A stretch of 64,000 nt of DNA from Saprospiraceae bacterium (GTDB taxonomy: Bacteria > Bacteroidota > Bacteroidia > Chitinophagales > Saprospiraceae), in the NCBI GenBank assembly GCA_026129545.1, contig JAHCHX010000001.1:2479501-2543500 (forward strand), read 5' to 3'. The translations under genes were made by a program, and so were the position numbers. The notes under the pieces are model-generated. The model made no database searches. It was not told where the DNA came from and saw nothing but the letters and a program-made list of their open reading frames with translations. Shown piece after piece: positions 43,490 through 52,113 of this stretch (the stretch's first letter is position 1; every line of letters begins with the position of its first letter).

Positions 43490-43650
43490 TCTTTAATGAA
43501 TTCAGATATTCTTTCTTTCCAGTCCTTTGTATGCCAAGAACGTTGTCCTTCTTTGAAGCCATTCCAATATTTTGCTTTTGTGACCTCTAATCCGATTTCG
43601 CCATTTGCTAATTTATCTCTTTTCTCTATGAGTTCGCTACATGTCAACAT
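43490..43650 (-). pseudogene. N-terminal fragment of an unrecognised protein cut by IS1
   Basis: From an ATG at 43648-43650 the frame reads MLTCSELIEKRDKLANGEIG, then GFKEGQRSWHTKDWKERISE, and enters the IS1 end (VVEIFD, stop at 43468). A segment like HTKDWKERISEF precedes zinc-finger or HNH parts in some proteins, but nothing of that kind survives. It may be the front of a gene inactivated by the IS. Confidence 0.45.
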
Positions 43651-43702
43651 AACACTTCTTGGCTTTTTTGTTTATACGCATACTGTCGGTTAAACTTGCT
43701 GC

Positions 43703-43789
43703 TAACGGTTGGCTTGCTGCCGTGCCGCCGTGCGTTGGGTTTGCGGGTTGGGTTTCGGCGGCATAGGCGTACATCCGTTGTTCATGCCC
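43703..43789 (+). repeat. attC-like hairpin spacer, copy B
   Basis: It starts ctaacggttggc and ends catccgttgttcatgccc. The core gtgcgttgggtttgcgggtt is shared with copies A and C. The outer aacgg/ccgtt and inner gccgccg/cggcggc arms pair. It stands at the left edge of the restriction-modification genes. Confidence 0.62.
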
Positions 43790-43848
43790 ATTTTTTTTAT
43801 TTTTGACCTTTTGTTTGCATATATGCCGGTTATTTCCACCTTTGCGCC

Positions 43849-44148
43849 ATGACTTCAAGTATTTGGCACGACAAGGTTAAAAGACTTCTCAAATCAGAGA
43901 TTGTGCGTAGGGGCATTACCTACGAACAACTTGTTGATTTACTTGCAGATATAGGGGTTGAAGAAACCAAAGCAAGCATTGATAGCAAAATGTCCAGAGG
44001 CACTTTTAGTGCTGCATTTCTTGTCCAATGTCTTGTTGCCATAGGCTGCAAATCCTTCTGCCCCGAAATTTCTGCCGATATGGTTGAAGAACCTCGTGCA
44101 ATTTACAAATCAAAGAAAAAGGCTACTTATGAGATACAAGAACAATAG
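43849..44148 (+). CDS. DUF6471 protein, probable R-M associated regulator
   Basis: A 99-residue protein: IWHDKVKRLLKSEIVRRGIT, EQLVDLLADIGVEETKASID and SKMSRGTFSAAFLVQCLVAI. The helix-turn-helix-like pattern fits DUF6471. It overlaps the methyltransferase start by 20 bases, so translation is likely coupled. It may act as a controller of the methyltransferase gene; that role is inferred from position. Confidence 0.8.
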   Translation: MTSSIWHDKVKRLLKSEIVRRGITYEQLVDLLADIGVEETKASIDSKMSRGTFSAAFLVQCLVAIGCKSFCPEISADMVEEPRAIYKSKKKATYEIQEQ

Positions 44149-45388
44149 AACTGGGCTGACCTACATCCCGACCTCCGCACATGATGCCACACTCAATGGT
44201 ATGGACTATACCGTAGTGAGCCTTTTTTCAGGTGCGGGAGGGCTTGATATTGGCTTGGAACAAGCAGGTTTCCGAACGGTCGTGTGTATCGAAAACGACA
44301 TTAATTGCCGCTCTACTTTGCGCCATAATCGTCCGGAGTGGTTATTGTTCGACAATCCCGTGAAAATCAAAGATGGTCGGATGCTCGAAAGGCAACCGGG
44401 CGACATCCGTGAAATCGAAGTGGACGAACTACTTGAATTTTCAGGACTTCAAAGAGGCAAAGTTGCCCTCGTTGTCGGTGGAGCACCTTGTCAGCCGTTC
44501 AGTAACATTGGCAAAAAACAAGGCGAAAACGATGAGAAAAACGGCGATTTGTTCTTGGAGTTTGTCAGAATGGTCAAAGGAATTGAACCAGAAGCCTTTA
44601 TTTTTGAGAATGTTGCTGGGATAACTCAAAGCAAGCATTCTAATGTGCTTCAATATATGTTCGACCAATTTAACGGGTCAGGGTACAGTCTTTCTTATTC
44701 TCTGCTAAATGCTGCCAATTACGGTGTACCGCAGAGAAGGGAACGTTTCATTTTAATTGGCATTAAAGGCGATGAAAAACCAGCATTTCCGTTGCCCACT
44801 CATATAAAAGATAATAGAACTTGGGATTTGTTCACTTCCGAATTATCGCCTACTCCTCAAACAAAGCCCGAAAATTGGGTTACGGTCAGACAGGCTTTTG
44901 ATAAACTTCCTTCGGAATATGCCAAACGGAAAGACTATGCCGTAATGGGCGTTTCGCCAATCGTCAAAAAGCGCATGACCTACGTTGAACAAGGCAAAAA
45001 CTTCAAGGTTTTGCCGGACGAACTCCGCCCTGATTGCTGGAAAACGGGCAAACATCAAGGAAATGACACTTTCGGGCGATTGATTGCGGATTTCCCTTCC
45101 GTGACGATAAGGACAGCGGCATACAACTGTGCCAAAGGAATGTATATTCATCCGTTTGAAGATAGAGGGCTGAACACCATTGAAATGGCTGCGCTTCAAG
45201 ATTTTCCCTTTGAGTGGGAATTTAAAACTTTTGGGCGTGCCAACGTTACCCTTGTTAGCTGCGGAAAACAAATTGGGAATGCCGTACCTCCGGGGCTTGC
45301 GAAAGCATTAGGTCTTGCCCTGCGAAAGCAAATATCCACTAACTTAGAATTGAGGAAAAAGCAAGATTTGCTTGTTGAAGTGTATTGA
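44129..45388 (+). CDS. DNA (cytosine-5) methyltransferase
   Basis: A 419-residue protein if started at the ATG at 44129; the ATG at 44198 (MDYTVVSLFSGAGGLDIGLE) is also possible. Motif I is LFSGAGGLDIG, motif IV GGAPCQPFSNIGKKQG with catalytic Cys, motif VI FENVAG, motif VIII VPQRRERFILIG, and motifs IX-X appear as FGRLIADFPSVTIRTAA and QIGNAVPPGLAKALG. The target recognition part lies between about 280 and 330. It would protect DNA against the enzyme encoded tail to tail at 45339. The two ends overlap by 50 bases. Confidence 0.95.
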   Translation: MRYKNNRTGLTYIPTSAHDATLNGMDYTVVSLFSGAGGLDIGLEQAGFRTVVCIENDINCRSTLRHNRPEWLLFDNPVKIKDGRMLERQPGDIREIEVDELLEFSGLQRGKVALVVGGAPCQPFSNIGKKQGENDEKNGDLFLEFVRMVKGIEPEAFIFENVAGITQSKHSNVLQYMFDQFNGSGYSLSYSLLNAANYGVPQRRERFILIGIKGDEKPAFPLPTHIKDNRTWDLFTSELSPTPQTKPENWVTVRQAFDKLPSEYAKRKDYAVMGVSPIVKKRMTYVEQGKNFKVLPDELRPDCWKTGKHQGNDTFGRLIADFPSVTIRTAAYNCAKGMYIHPFEDRGLNTIEMAALQDFPFEWEFKTFGRANVTLVSCGKQIGNAVPPGLAKALGLALRKQISTNLELRKKQDLLVEVY

Positions 45389-46175
45389 CCTCGTAAACCT
45401 CATCTACTGCTGCTTGTGGCAAACTGAAAACTGTTGTCAAAGAGTGTGTAGCAACCGTTTTCAATGCGTTTCTATCCGGCTCCGTTATTTTGGTCGCCAC
45501 AGCATAGTATTTCAACCCTTTCGGCGATGTTATCCATTCCCTCGTTTGAAGGTGGGCGTACAAGGCTTTCATCAGGCTGCCCTCATGCGAAATCTGCAAA
45601 CGCCTATCCGGGCGGAGCGAAGTCTTAACTGAAATATAGCCTTCGATTTGCTCAAAATTGCACTTGTCAATGAACTTTTGGTACGTTCCTTCGAGCTCCG
45701 TCAGGTTATCCGGGGTTATTTCGTCAATTGCAGAAACTTGTCCAATTACTTCTCTTGCCAAATCTCCGTCTATAATTACAAAATCGGGGTTCGATGTAAT
45801 CAATTGAACTTCCGATACTTCTGCAACCTTCTTTTTTAGGTCTATAATCAGGTTATTCAACCTTTTCTCGTACAAAGTAGCAACATCGAACTGTATCACG
45901 TTTGGCAGAAGTATCGCCAAGTGGGAGTTTTCGTTTTTCACGAAGTAATTCCATGCGCATACTGCCAAAAGCCATTCGTACCAATCACCGTGAACGTTGC
46001 TCATCGCCTCTCTTGTAATCCGGCTGTCTTCTTTCCGCACCACATCATCAAACTCGTTGAAAAGGATGGAAAACTGTTTGTTGGCAGCCGGAAGTTTGCC
46101 TTCCAGCAAAGCACAAAAGGCTAAGTCCTTGATTACCTGCGACTTCCCTCCACCTAAAACTCTTATGTATGACAT
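45339..46175 (-). CDS. type II restriction endonuclease, Cfr10I/Bse634I-like
   Basis: A 278-residue protein convergent with a cytosine-5 methyltransferase, the usual place for the cognate endonuclease. SNPDFVIIDGD carries the candidate catalytic Asp. EGYISVKTSLRPDRRLQ carries the candidate Lys and the Arg-Pro-Asp-Arg-Arg stretch. HEGSLMKALYAHL carries the candidate Glu. This arrangement resembles the Cfr10I/Bse634I family, which cuts RCCGGY. The specificity is a family-based guess. The N-terminus MSYIRVLGGGKSQVIKDLAF has no obvious function. Confidence 0.65.
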   Translation of the reverse strand: MSYIRVLGGGKSQVIKDLAFCALLEGKLPAANKQFSILFNEFDDVVRKEDSRITREAMSNVHGDWYEWLLAVCAWNYFVKNENSHLAILLPNVIQFDVATLYEKRLNNLIIDLKKKVAEVSEVQLITSNPDFVIIDGDLAREVIGQVSAIDEITPDNLTELEGTYQKFIDKCNFEQIEGYISVKTSLRPDRRLQISHEGSLMKALYAHLQTREWITSPKGLKYYAVATKITEPDRNALKTVATHSLTTVFSLPQAAVDEVYEVNTLQQANLAFSSILS

Positions 46176-46294
46176 ATCTTATTCTTTTGAGCCGCAAAGG
46201 TACGTTTCCTTAATTATATTTTTAATACATTTTGTTTTTGTATTTTCAATGTTGTTTATATTGTTTTTATTTTTTGTTTTATTTTAGTTTGGGA

Positions 46295-46376
46295 GAACGG
46301 TGGCACTCACGCTGTGCCGCCCTGCGTTGGCTTTGCGGGTTGGGTTTGGGCGGCATAGGCGTTGAGTGCTTTGTTC
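46295..46376 (+). repeat. attC-like hairpin spacer, copy C
   Basis: gcactcacgctgtgccgccc pairs with gggcggcataggcgttgagtgc-type sequence, a long stem whose outer arm differs from copies A and B but still pairs. The shared core is tgcgttggctttgcgggtt. It separates the restriction-modification genes from the helicase pair. Confidence 0.65.
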
Positions 46377-46387
46377 CATGCATTATT

Positions 46388-48673
46388 TTATTCAACCTTT
46401 AGGAGTTCATTTTCAATTGCTGATTCAAGTAATTTACTATCCCCCCTGCTTTTTTCTCCCATTATTATGAGGGCATATTTTGCACGAGTTATCGCTACAT
46501 ACATTCTGTTATGCCAAGCATAATTTAAAAAATGAGACGATTCCGTGTAATTATCAGTCGACATAGGAGGAACTCTTCCTTTATCTACACCCACGATTAT
46601 CACTCCGTCAAATTCTAATCCACCTACATAGTCTATTCCGGCTATTAAAAAGCGGTTGCTTCTAATTGCAGATTTAACAGTTTCTAAATCGCCTCTGCTT
46701 TTTAGTAATTCAACTGGTTTGTTTATTTGCCTTGTATATTGTTCCAACTTATTTAATAATAATTCAGTTGTGGAAATTATTAAAATTTTGGAATTTTGCG
46801 TCTCCAACTCTTTTTTCATTTTTTCTGCTTCGAGCAACGCCTCCTTAATTAAAACATCATCATTCTCCTTCAAAATATAACGAGGTGATTTTGACTTCTT
46901 CTCTTCTTTTTCGGTAAAATTAAATGACGCTTTTTCCAATGGGTTTTCAAAGTTGGTGAATAGGGTTGCACCTGATGATAGAATAGTGAATGCCAAGTTT
47001 ACAATCTCAGGTGAACTCCTAAAAATTGTATTTAATCTTTGAGATGCATTTGCCTCCAAATTTTCAAATCCCAAAGCATCAAAAAGCACATCATCAACAA
47101 GTCCCCTGTCTCCAACCGCTTGTGATTTATCAATAGTAAAAACAATATTTTGCTTATACGATTCTTTGTTTAAATAGTGAAAAATCGAAAGTTCGTTTAA
47201 ATTAAACAAATGCGTTTCGTCAACAAATGTGGCGGTAAAGCCTTCTTTCTCTCTACGTCGTCTCCATATTGGCGTATTAAGTTGCCCCAGAGAAGAAATA
47301 ATTATATCATCGCTATCGAATTGATTAGTAAGTTTTAGCATTTCCTGATAATATTGATATATCAAAAAAAGGAAACTCAAATCGCCTTCTTTTGTGCATG
47401 GTATTGAATATTTTAGACGAGGTAAGTTTAGATATTTTTCTTTATCTTCATTTGCCCTTCCTTTTATTGTTACGGCAACTTCGTGTTGAATCATCTCCAA
47501 TAATTCTTCTCTGTCAGTATTTTCAAAGAAATGGAGAAAATTTTCTGAACAAAATAATTTAAATGAAGAGTAATCATTAGCAAGTGCCCTTGATACTGCT
47601 TCATCAAGGTACATCTTCTGAAGAGTTTTTGAATCTTGGGCATCTCTGTCTAAATACTCTGTGCTTCCGATATTAGCACCTAAAAATGTTATACACCATT
47701 CTTGTAAAGTAGTAATCGTAACACTAACAGATGAATGGCTTTTATCTAAAAATAAGTCAATTTCTTCAAAATTTGACCGAAATATGTCAAGTATTTGATT
47801 TCTTGTAGAAATTGAATGGGTTATGAATAGTATATGATAGACTCCGCCCGATTCATAATTCTCTTTAATCAAGTTGATACACCGAAGTATCATCGTCAGG
47901 GTTTTACCTGTCCCGGCTGCCCCCTCAAGTCTTTCGGGTCCAGAAACAGGTTTAAAAATAAATTCTTTTTGATTATTAGTTAAATAATGTTGCCAGTTAG
48001 AAAAGCCAATATTTGAAATTATTGATAAATCATTTTGTGGTTCTAATTGAGTAAGTTTTAGAGCATGAATTTTCTCAGCATTTGCAGTTTCTGTCTTAAA
48101 TAATTCAGATGAATATCTACAAATATTAATTGCCTCTTCCGCTGCTTTATGTAAAATAGTATATGATGGTTTTTGGATATTTTCTGCGCCTCCATCTGCA
48201 AAGACTAATAAATATTGCTTTAGCCTTTTTGCAAACCATTCTGAATCAGCATCTCTATCTACTGTAATTCTGTAAACATCTTTCGTCGCTACCCAAGGAA
48301 ATGGATATACAAGGCTAAAACTTGTACCCGGTAGATGCCTCTCACATGTTGTAGGAGGTAATTTTTCAAAATAACGAATTGCAAACTTTAGTGTTTTCTG
48401 GAAAATTGTTATCAATTGGTCGTTCTTTGCAGATTCGAACCCTTTGAATGTGGTCAAATCAAACACAATCCCTTTTTTTATATCTGGTTGAGTTGTAAAA
48501 AAGAATCCACCCTTCTCGGCCTTTGAGAAAATAATATTAAATCTTTTCCAAGTCCCCAACTCTCCTTTTAAGATTTTGCAGATATCTAAACTTTCGTTGA
48601 AGTCTGAACTTTGCAATTGATGAACCGATGTGAGTTCCTTAATCGCATCATAAGATATAAAAAGAAAATTCAT
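46388..48673 (-). CDS. superfamily 1 helicase (UvrD-like) of an AT-rich two-gene unit
   Basis: A 761-residue protein. The first ~230 residues are not recognised. The SF1 helicase follows: Walker A RLEGAAGTGKTLTMILR, motif II TFVDETHLFNL, then FRSSPEIVNLAF, IAGIDYVGGLEFDGVIIVGV and the motif VI-like WHNRMYVAITRAKYALIIMG. The start lies 6 bases after the stop of the gene at 48680, which indicates an operon. Base composition is visibly more AT-rich than in the housekeeping genes. A defence role is plausible, but I cannot name a known system. Confidence 0.82.
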   Translation of the reverse strand: MNFLFISYDAIKELTSVHQLQSSDFNESLDICKILKGELGTWKRFNIIFSKAEKGGFFFTTQPDIKKGIVFDLTTFKGFESAKNDQLITIFQKTLKFAIRYFEKLPPTTCERHLPGTSFSLVYPFPWVATKDVYRITVDRDADSEWFAKRLKQYLLVFADGGAENIQKPSYTILHKAAEEAINICRYSSELFKTETANAEKIHALKLTQLEPQNDLSIISNIGFSNWQHYLTNNQKEFIFKPVSGPERLEGAAGTGKTLTMILRCINLIKENYESGGVYHILFITHSISTRNQILDIFRSNFEEIDLFLDKSHSSVSVTITTLQEWCITFLGANIGSTEYLDRDAQDSKTLQKMYLDEAVSRALANDYSSFKLFCSENFLHFFENTDREELLEMIQHEVAVTIKGRANEDKEKYLNLPRLKYSIPCTKEGDLSFLFLIYQYYQEMLKLTNQFDSDDIIISSLGQLNTPIWRRRREKEGFTATFVDETHLFNLNELSIFHYLNKESYKQNIVFTIDKSQAVGDRGLVDDVLFDALGFENLEANASQRLNTIFRSSPEIVNLAFTILSSGATLFTNFENPLEKASFNFTEKEEKKSKSPRYILKENDDVLIKEALLEAEKMKKELETQNSKILIISTTELLLNKLEQYTRQINKPVELLKSRGDLETVKSAIRSNRFLIAGIDYVGGLEFDGVIIVGVDKGRVPPMSTDNYTESSHFLNYAWHNRMYVAITRAKYALIIMGEKSRGDSKLLESAIENELLKVE

Positions 48674-48679
48674 GTTATT

Positions 48680-49510
48680 TCAAATTAAGTTTACAGCCTT
48701 GTTATGGAATTGTGATTCTAGGTCTTCTGGATGGTTTTCAACGCCAATTCTGCCAAAATTCCAAAAAAACTGCTGAATCAAATGCTCAATATGAGGAGAT
48801 TTAAGCGTCGCAGTAGAATAGACAAATTCATCACCTTCTGGTTTTCGGGCAATATCGTTATTGCTGAAATCACTTTCAGAAATCTCATATTGATACACAC
48901 CACGAGATACCTTATTTGCTAATGAATAAGTCAGTTTTCTTATTTCTCGCAATAAAACCACATAGTATTCTGAATTGGTTTCCCAACTTTCTAAAAGGTA
49001 AAACTCTTTTATTTTATTTTCTTTTAGTTCCTTAAAAACACTTTTAGATACTTTGTTGTAGGATTCAATCAATCGCTTGATTTCTAAATTGTCAATTTCG
49101 TGAAATTTTTTTGACATTTCTTCTAAATCAGACAATAATTTGCTGAATTTATCTAAATCGTCTTTTTTATTGATTTGGTCTTTAAGCGTCTCTCGAAGTT
49201 GACTTGGGCTAAATGATTTTATCAATGTACGGCTCAATTTGTATCTTTCAAGAATTGAGTAAAGTTTACCAATTACTTCATTCTTGGCTCTGCTGGAAAA
49301 TATCAACCAGAAATCGACGGCAATCCAATCATCAAGTTTAATGACAGGCAGGTAATGAACCGTTGAGACCTTATTATTGTCTATGTCGCAACGAGGGGTG
49401 ATTATTATCCCAAAGACTGAAACACCATTGTAGTTTTCAGCAATGCAACTATTGATAATAGTTCCTTGCTCGATACTTCCGATTACCTTGGTGTTATAAA
49501 TTTCTCTCAC
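48680..49510 (-). CDS. unrecognised partner protein of the helicase
   Basis: A 276-residue protein. Near residues 27-55 it reads NYNGVSVFGIIITPRCDIDN, reminiscent of S-Q-x-C-D-I motifs in small uncharacterised defence-linked proteins. A long, charged helical region follows (LKDQINKKDDLDKFSKLLSD, probable coiled coil). A C-terminal part ends with HLIQQFFWNFGRIG. It is AT-rich like the helicase gene it precedes. I do not recognise the family. Cys42 and Asp43 are the natural candidates for an active site. Confidence 0.7.
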   Translation of the reverse strand: MREIYNTKVIGSIEQGTIINSCIAENYNGVSVFGIIITPRCDIDNNKVSTVHYLPVIKLDDWIAVDFWLIFSSRAKNEVIGKLYSILERYKLSRTLIKSFSPSQLRETLKDQINKKDDLDKFSKLLSDLEEMSKKFHEIDNLEIKRLIESYNKVSKSVFKELKENKIKEFYLLESWETNSEYYVVLLREIRKLTYSLANKVSRGVYQYEISESDFSNNDIARKPEGDEFVYSTATLKSPHIEHLIQQFFWNFGRIGVENHPEDLESQFHNKAVNLI

Positions 49511-50190
49511 GGATTATTTTATGTTATATTTTTTACATTTTTAATTGCATGGAACTCTTGTTTTCCGCCACCTCCAATTGACGGTTAAACTCGCTTTGTC
49601 GCCCTGCTGGTTGCGACAAAACAACCGATAGGGGTGGACTGCCGCAACTGGCGCATTTCCGAAGGCTGCTCGCTGTGACAAGCCCAACCAAGTAAATGTC
49701 GCACTCCCGACTTTGCCCACGCTCTATGGGAGGTTCCGGGGGCGCGAATGTTTTAAATGGTCGAGGTGATAGCCATGTGATTATGTCCATACAAACATAA
49801 GGGTGGCATTTTGAACCGCATGGTACGCTGGCGATTTTCTCCCTTCTCTTCAAATAAGCCACCGGACTTTGGGTTTTTCCGAATGCGATTGGCGAGCTAA
49901 AACCTCCGAGTGCTTGATGCTCAGACACTTATTGAAGCAGTCTCATAAAGAGGGTACGCTACGAGGACAAAAGCCGAGTGCGCTCGACCGTAGAAGTCTT
50001 CGTGGAGCGAACGGTTGCGCCTACCGGCGGATGACAAAAAGAGTGCCAACGAGCAACTGTGCAAGGATATGCCGCGGTGTGAGAAAGAAATTTGAATCGG
50101 GATGAGAAGGATGAGGGAAGAGTCACTAGGCGCGGCAAAAACATTTCTCATCTTTTGAAAATCAAGGGCGCCCTACTTTACCTTCCAGCC
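49511..50190. other. 680-base stretch without a recognised gene; possible group II intron remnant
   Basis: The first ~40 bases are an AT-rich leader for the gene at 48680. On the minus strand, a block starting GTGCGAC at 49704 and running to about 49550 resembles the 5' end of a group II intron (GUGYG start; gttgcggc and gtcgcaacc pairing; gggcgacaaagcgag). No reverse transcriptase or domain V was found. The frames in 49720-50150 look non-coding. The intron reading is tentative. Confidence 0.3.
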
Positions 50191-50856
50191 TCACAGCACC
50201 CCAAACCGCTCGAAAAGCCGCGCCAATGCCCGCGCATCCGCCGCGATAAAATCGGCGCCGCACTCAAGCAGCCGCTCGTCGTGACCGTCGTGAATATGCG
50301 CCGCGCCGAGAAAACCCACCACTCGAAGCCCGGCCTGTTTGGCAGCCACCACACCTGTGGGGCTGTCCTCCACCACAAGGAGGTCGGCGGGCTGAAGTCG
50401 CAGGGTTTCCAACGCGAAATGGTACACATCGGGGTGAGGTTTGGGGCGTTCCACGTGTTCCGCGGAGAAGATATGCCCATCGAGGGCCGCACGCAACCGC
50501 ACCCGGCGCAGGCATCGCTCCACATGACGCACGCTGCCGTTGGAGACCATGCTTTTGGGAGTTTTCAATTTTTTAAAAAGGGAGGGCATGCCCGCTATGG
50601 CCCGCAGCTCCGTGTCGAATGCGGCAATGTGCAGGGCGCGTAGTTGGTCAAAATAATCATCGGGCACCCGGATGCCGTATTCCTCACTGACAATCGCCAC
50701 AATGTCGCGTTCCAAGAGGCCAGGGAAACGGCGGCTATATTCCTGCTCGCTTATGTGGAGACCATAAGTGCGGAGCAAACTCAAAGAGGTACGCACGGCG
50801 ATGATTTCCGAATCCACTATGGTGCCGTCATTGTCGAAGAGAACGTGTTTGAGCAT
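50191..50856 (-). CDS. HAD-superfamily phosphatase, beta-phosphoglucomutase-like
   Basis: A 221-residue protein if started at the ATG at 50854-50856 (MLKHVLFDNDGTIVDSEIIA). Motif I is FDNDGT, motif II KSMVSNGS, motif III RPKPHPDVYHFALE, and motif IV VVEDSPTGVVAAKQAGLRVV. The helical cap is of the phosphoglucomutase/phosphoglycolate type. It should hydrolyse a small phosphate ester; the substrate is unknown. Confidence 0.93.
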   Translation of the reverse strand: MLKHVLFDNDGTIVDSEIIAVRTSLSLLRTYGLHISEQEYSRRFPGLLERDIVAIVSEEYGIRVPDDYFDQLRALHIAAFDTELRAIAGMPSLFKKLKTPKSMVSNGSVRHVERCLRRVRLRAALDGHIFSAEHVERPKPHPDVYHFALETLRLQPADLLVVEDSPTGVVAAKQAGLRVVGFLGAAHIHDGHDERLLECGADFIAADARALARLFERFGVL

Positions 50857-50911
50857 GGGAGTTGAGCGTATTGAGGGGTTGGAACGACAGCACAAAACAA
50901 GAGAGGAAAGG

Positions 50912-52012
50912 CTATTGTTTCTGAAACTTCCGTGCAAAAGAGTCGCGTCCGGCGATGACTTGCAAAGTGTAGAAACCAGCAGAGAGTGTCGTCAAGTCGA
51001 AATCGGGCAGGAGCTGATGCGAGGCAAACACGCCGCGTTGGACGAGCCGGCCCGATTGGTCAAACATAGCCCAAACAGCATCTTCCGACAAAGGTTTGTC
51101 CAACTGCAAGGCTAGCCGGTCGGCGGCGGGAGAGGGGAAGAGGTGGATGGAGGCAGGTTGCTCATACGATACGGTGACCACTTTGCTGTGAGTAAACCGA
51201 CCATCAAAATCAACTTGGCGAAGACGATAATAGTTGATGCCGGGCAAGGGCGTTTCATCGGTGAATGTGTATGATTGAGGTTCGTAGGTGGTGCCTGCCC
51301 CTCTTTTTCGACCTATTTCCGCAAACCGTTGGCCATCGGCGCTGCGCTCCACAGAGAAAAAGTCGCTAGAGGTTTCGGTAGCGGTTTGCCAGATGAGGCG
51401 GGTGGTGTTTTGCTCCCTGTAGCCTGCAAACCTTATCAACTCCACCGGAAGCACCGAACCCGCAGTAACTTTAAAATCATCTATACGGTAGTTGCCAGCA
51501 AAATTGTCGCAAGGCACATTCCCAACGGCCGTGACATAAGTCCACCGGAAGCTAAGGCTGGCTTGGTTTTCCGCGTCTTCTGGCAAGGTGGCCGAAGTAA
51601 ACAGTGCCCAAGTAGTACCAGCGTTAGCGGAGTTATAAGCTATTGTGTTCCAAGATGAGCCGTCGCTGCTCCATTCAAGTGCAACAGCTGGTGTGAATGC
51701 GTTGGTCCGCCGGTGGCCGAAGCTAACAGTCAGCGTTCCATAGCCCACACTCGAAATCCCATCCACTTGAAAACTCCGTTCCTCGCCATTAGGGTTGCAA
51801 TTGCGCGACAACAAGTTGTTGCCACCAGATGCCCCCGAGTAACCTGATGAAGGTGTGGCGCTGTTGGTAAAAATTTGGTCAGTAGTAGCCGACCAATCAC
51901 CGGGCAGGTCAGGGACCGAAACACCATTAAAAGTCTGGGTATAAAGAACAGTCTGTGCCGCAATTTGAAATGAAAGGCCAAATAGGGCGATGATTGGTAG
52001 CAATTTTTTCAT
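50912..52012 (-). CDS. secreted T9SS sorting-domain protein
   Basis: A 366-residue protein with a signal peptide (MKKLLPIIALFGLSFQIAAQ). The first ~170 residues form a jelly-roll-like domain (TVLYTQTFNGVSVPDLPGDW, LSFRWTYVTAVGNVPC). A fibronectin-like linker follows (TTRLIWQTATETSSDFFSVE). The C-terminal sorting domain includes IHLFPSPAADRLALQL and GFYTLQVIAGRDSFARKF. It is a likely T9SS cargo attached to or released from the surface; the ligand is unknown. Confidence 0.9.
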   Translation of the reverse strand: MKKLLPIIALFGLSFQIAAQTVLYTQTFNGVSVPDLPGDWSATTDQIFTNSATPSSGYSGASGGNNLLSRNCNPNGEERSFQVDGISSVGYGTLTVSFGHRRTNAFTPAVALEWSSDGSSWNTIAYNSANAGTTWALFTSATLPEDAENQASLSFRWTYVTAVGNVPCDNFAGNYRIDDFKVTAGSVLPVELIRFAGYREQNTTRLIWQTATETSSDFFSVERSADGQRFAEIGRKRGAGTTYEPQSYTFTDETPLPGINYYRLRQVDFDGRFTHSKVVTVSYEQPASIHLFPSPAADRLALQLDKPLSEDAVWAMFDQSGRLVQRGVFASHQLLPDFDLTTLSAGFYTLQVIAGRDSFARKFQKQ

Positions 52013-52113
52013 GAGGGCGTAGTGTTTGAACTAATTGGGCAAATATAGAATCCACTCGCCCATCCTTTTCCCATTTCCATCTTTACTTTTTTGTAAACAA
52101 AGCCGCGCACCGC

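Noticed and set aside
43637..43858. Small minus-strand protein before the DUF6471 gene
   Set aside because: It runs across attC-like copy B and its sequence mirrors the repeat; the DUF6471 gene starts on the other strand within its end.
49533..49928. 131-codon minus-strand protein in the gap before the HAD gene
   Set aside because: The composition is not protein-like, no family motif is present, and the stretch overlaps the possible intron remnant.
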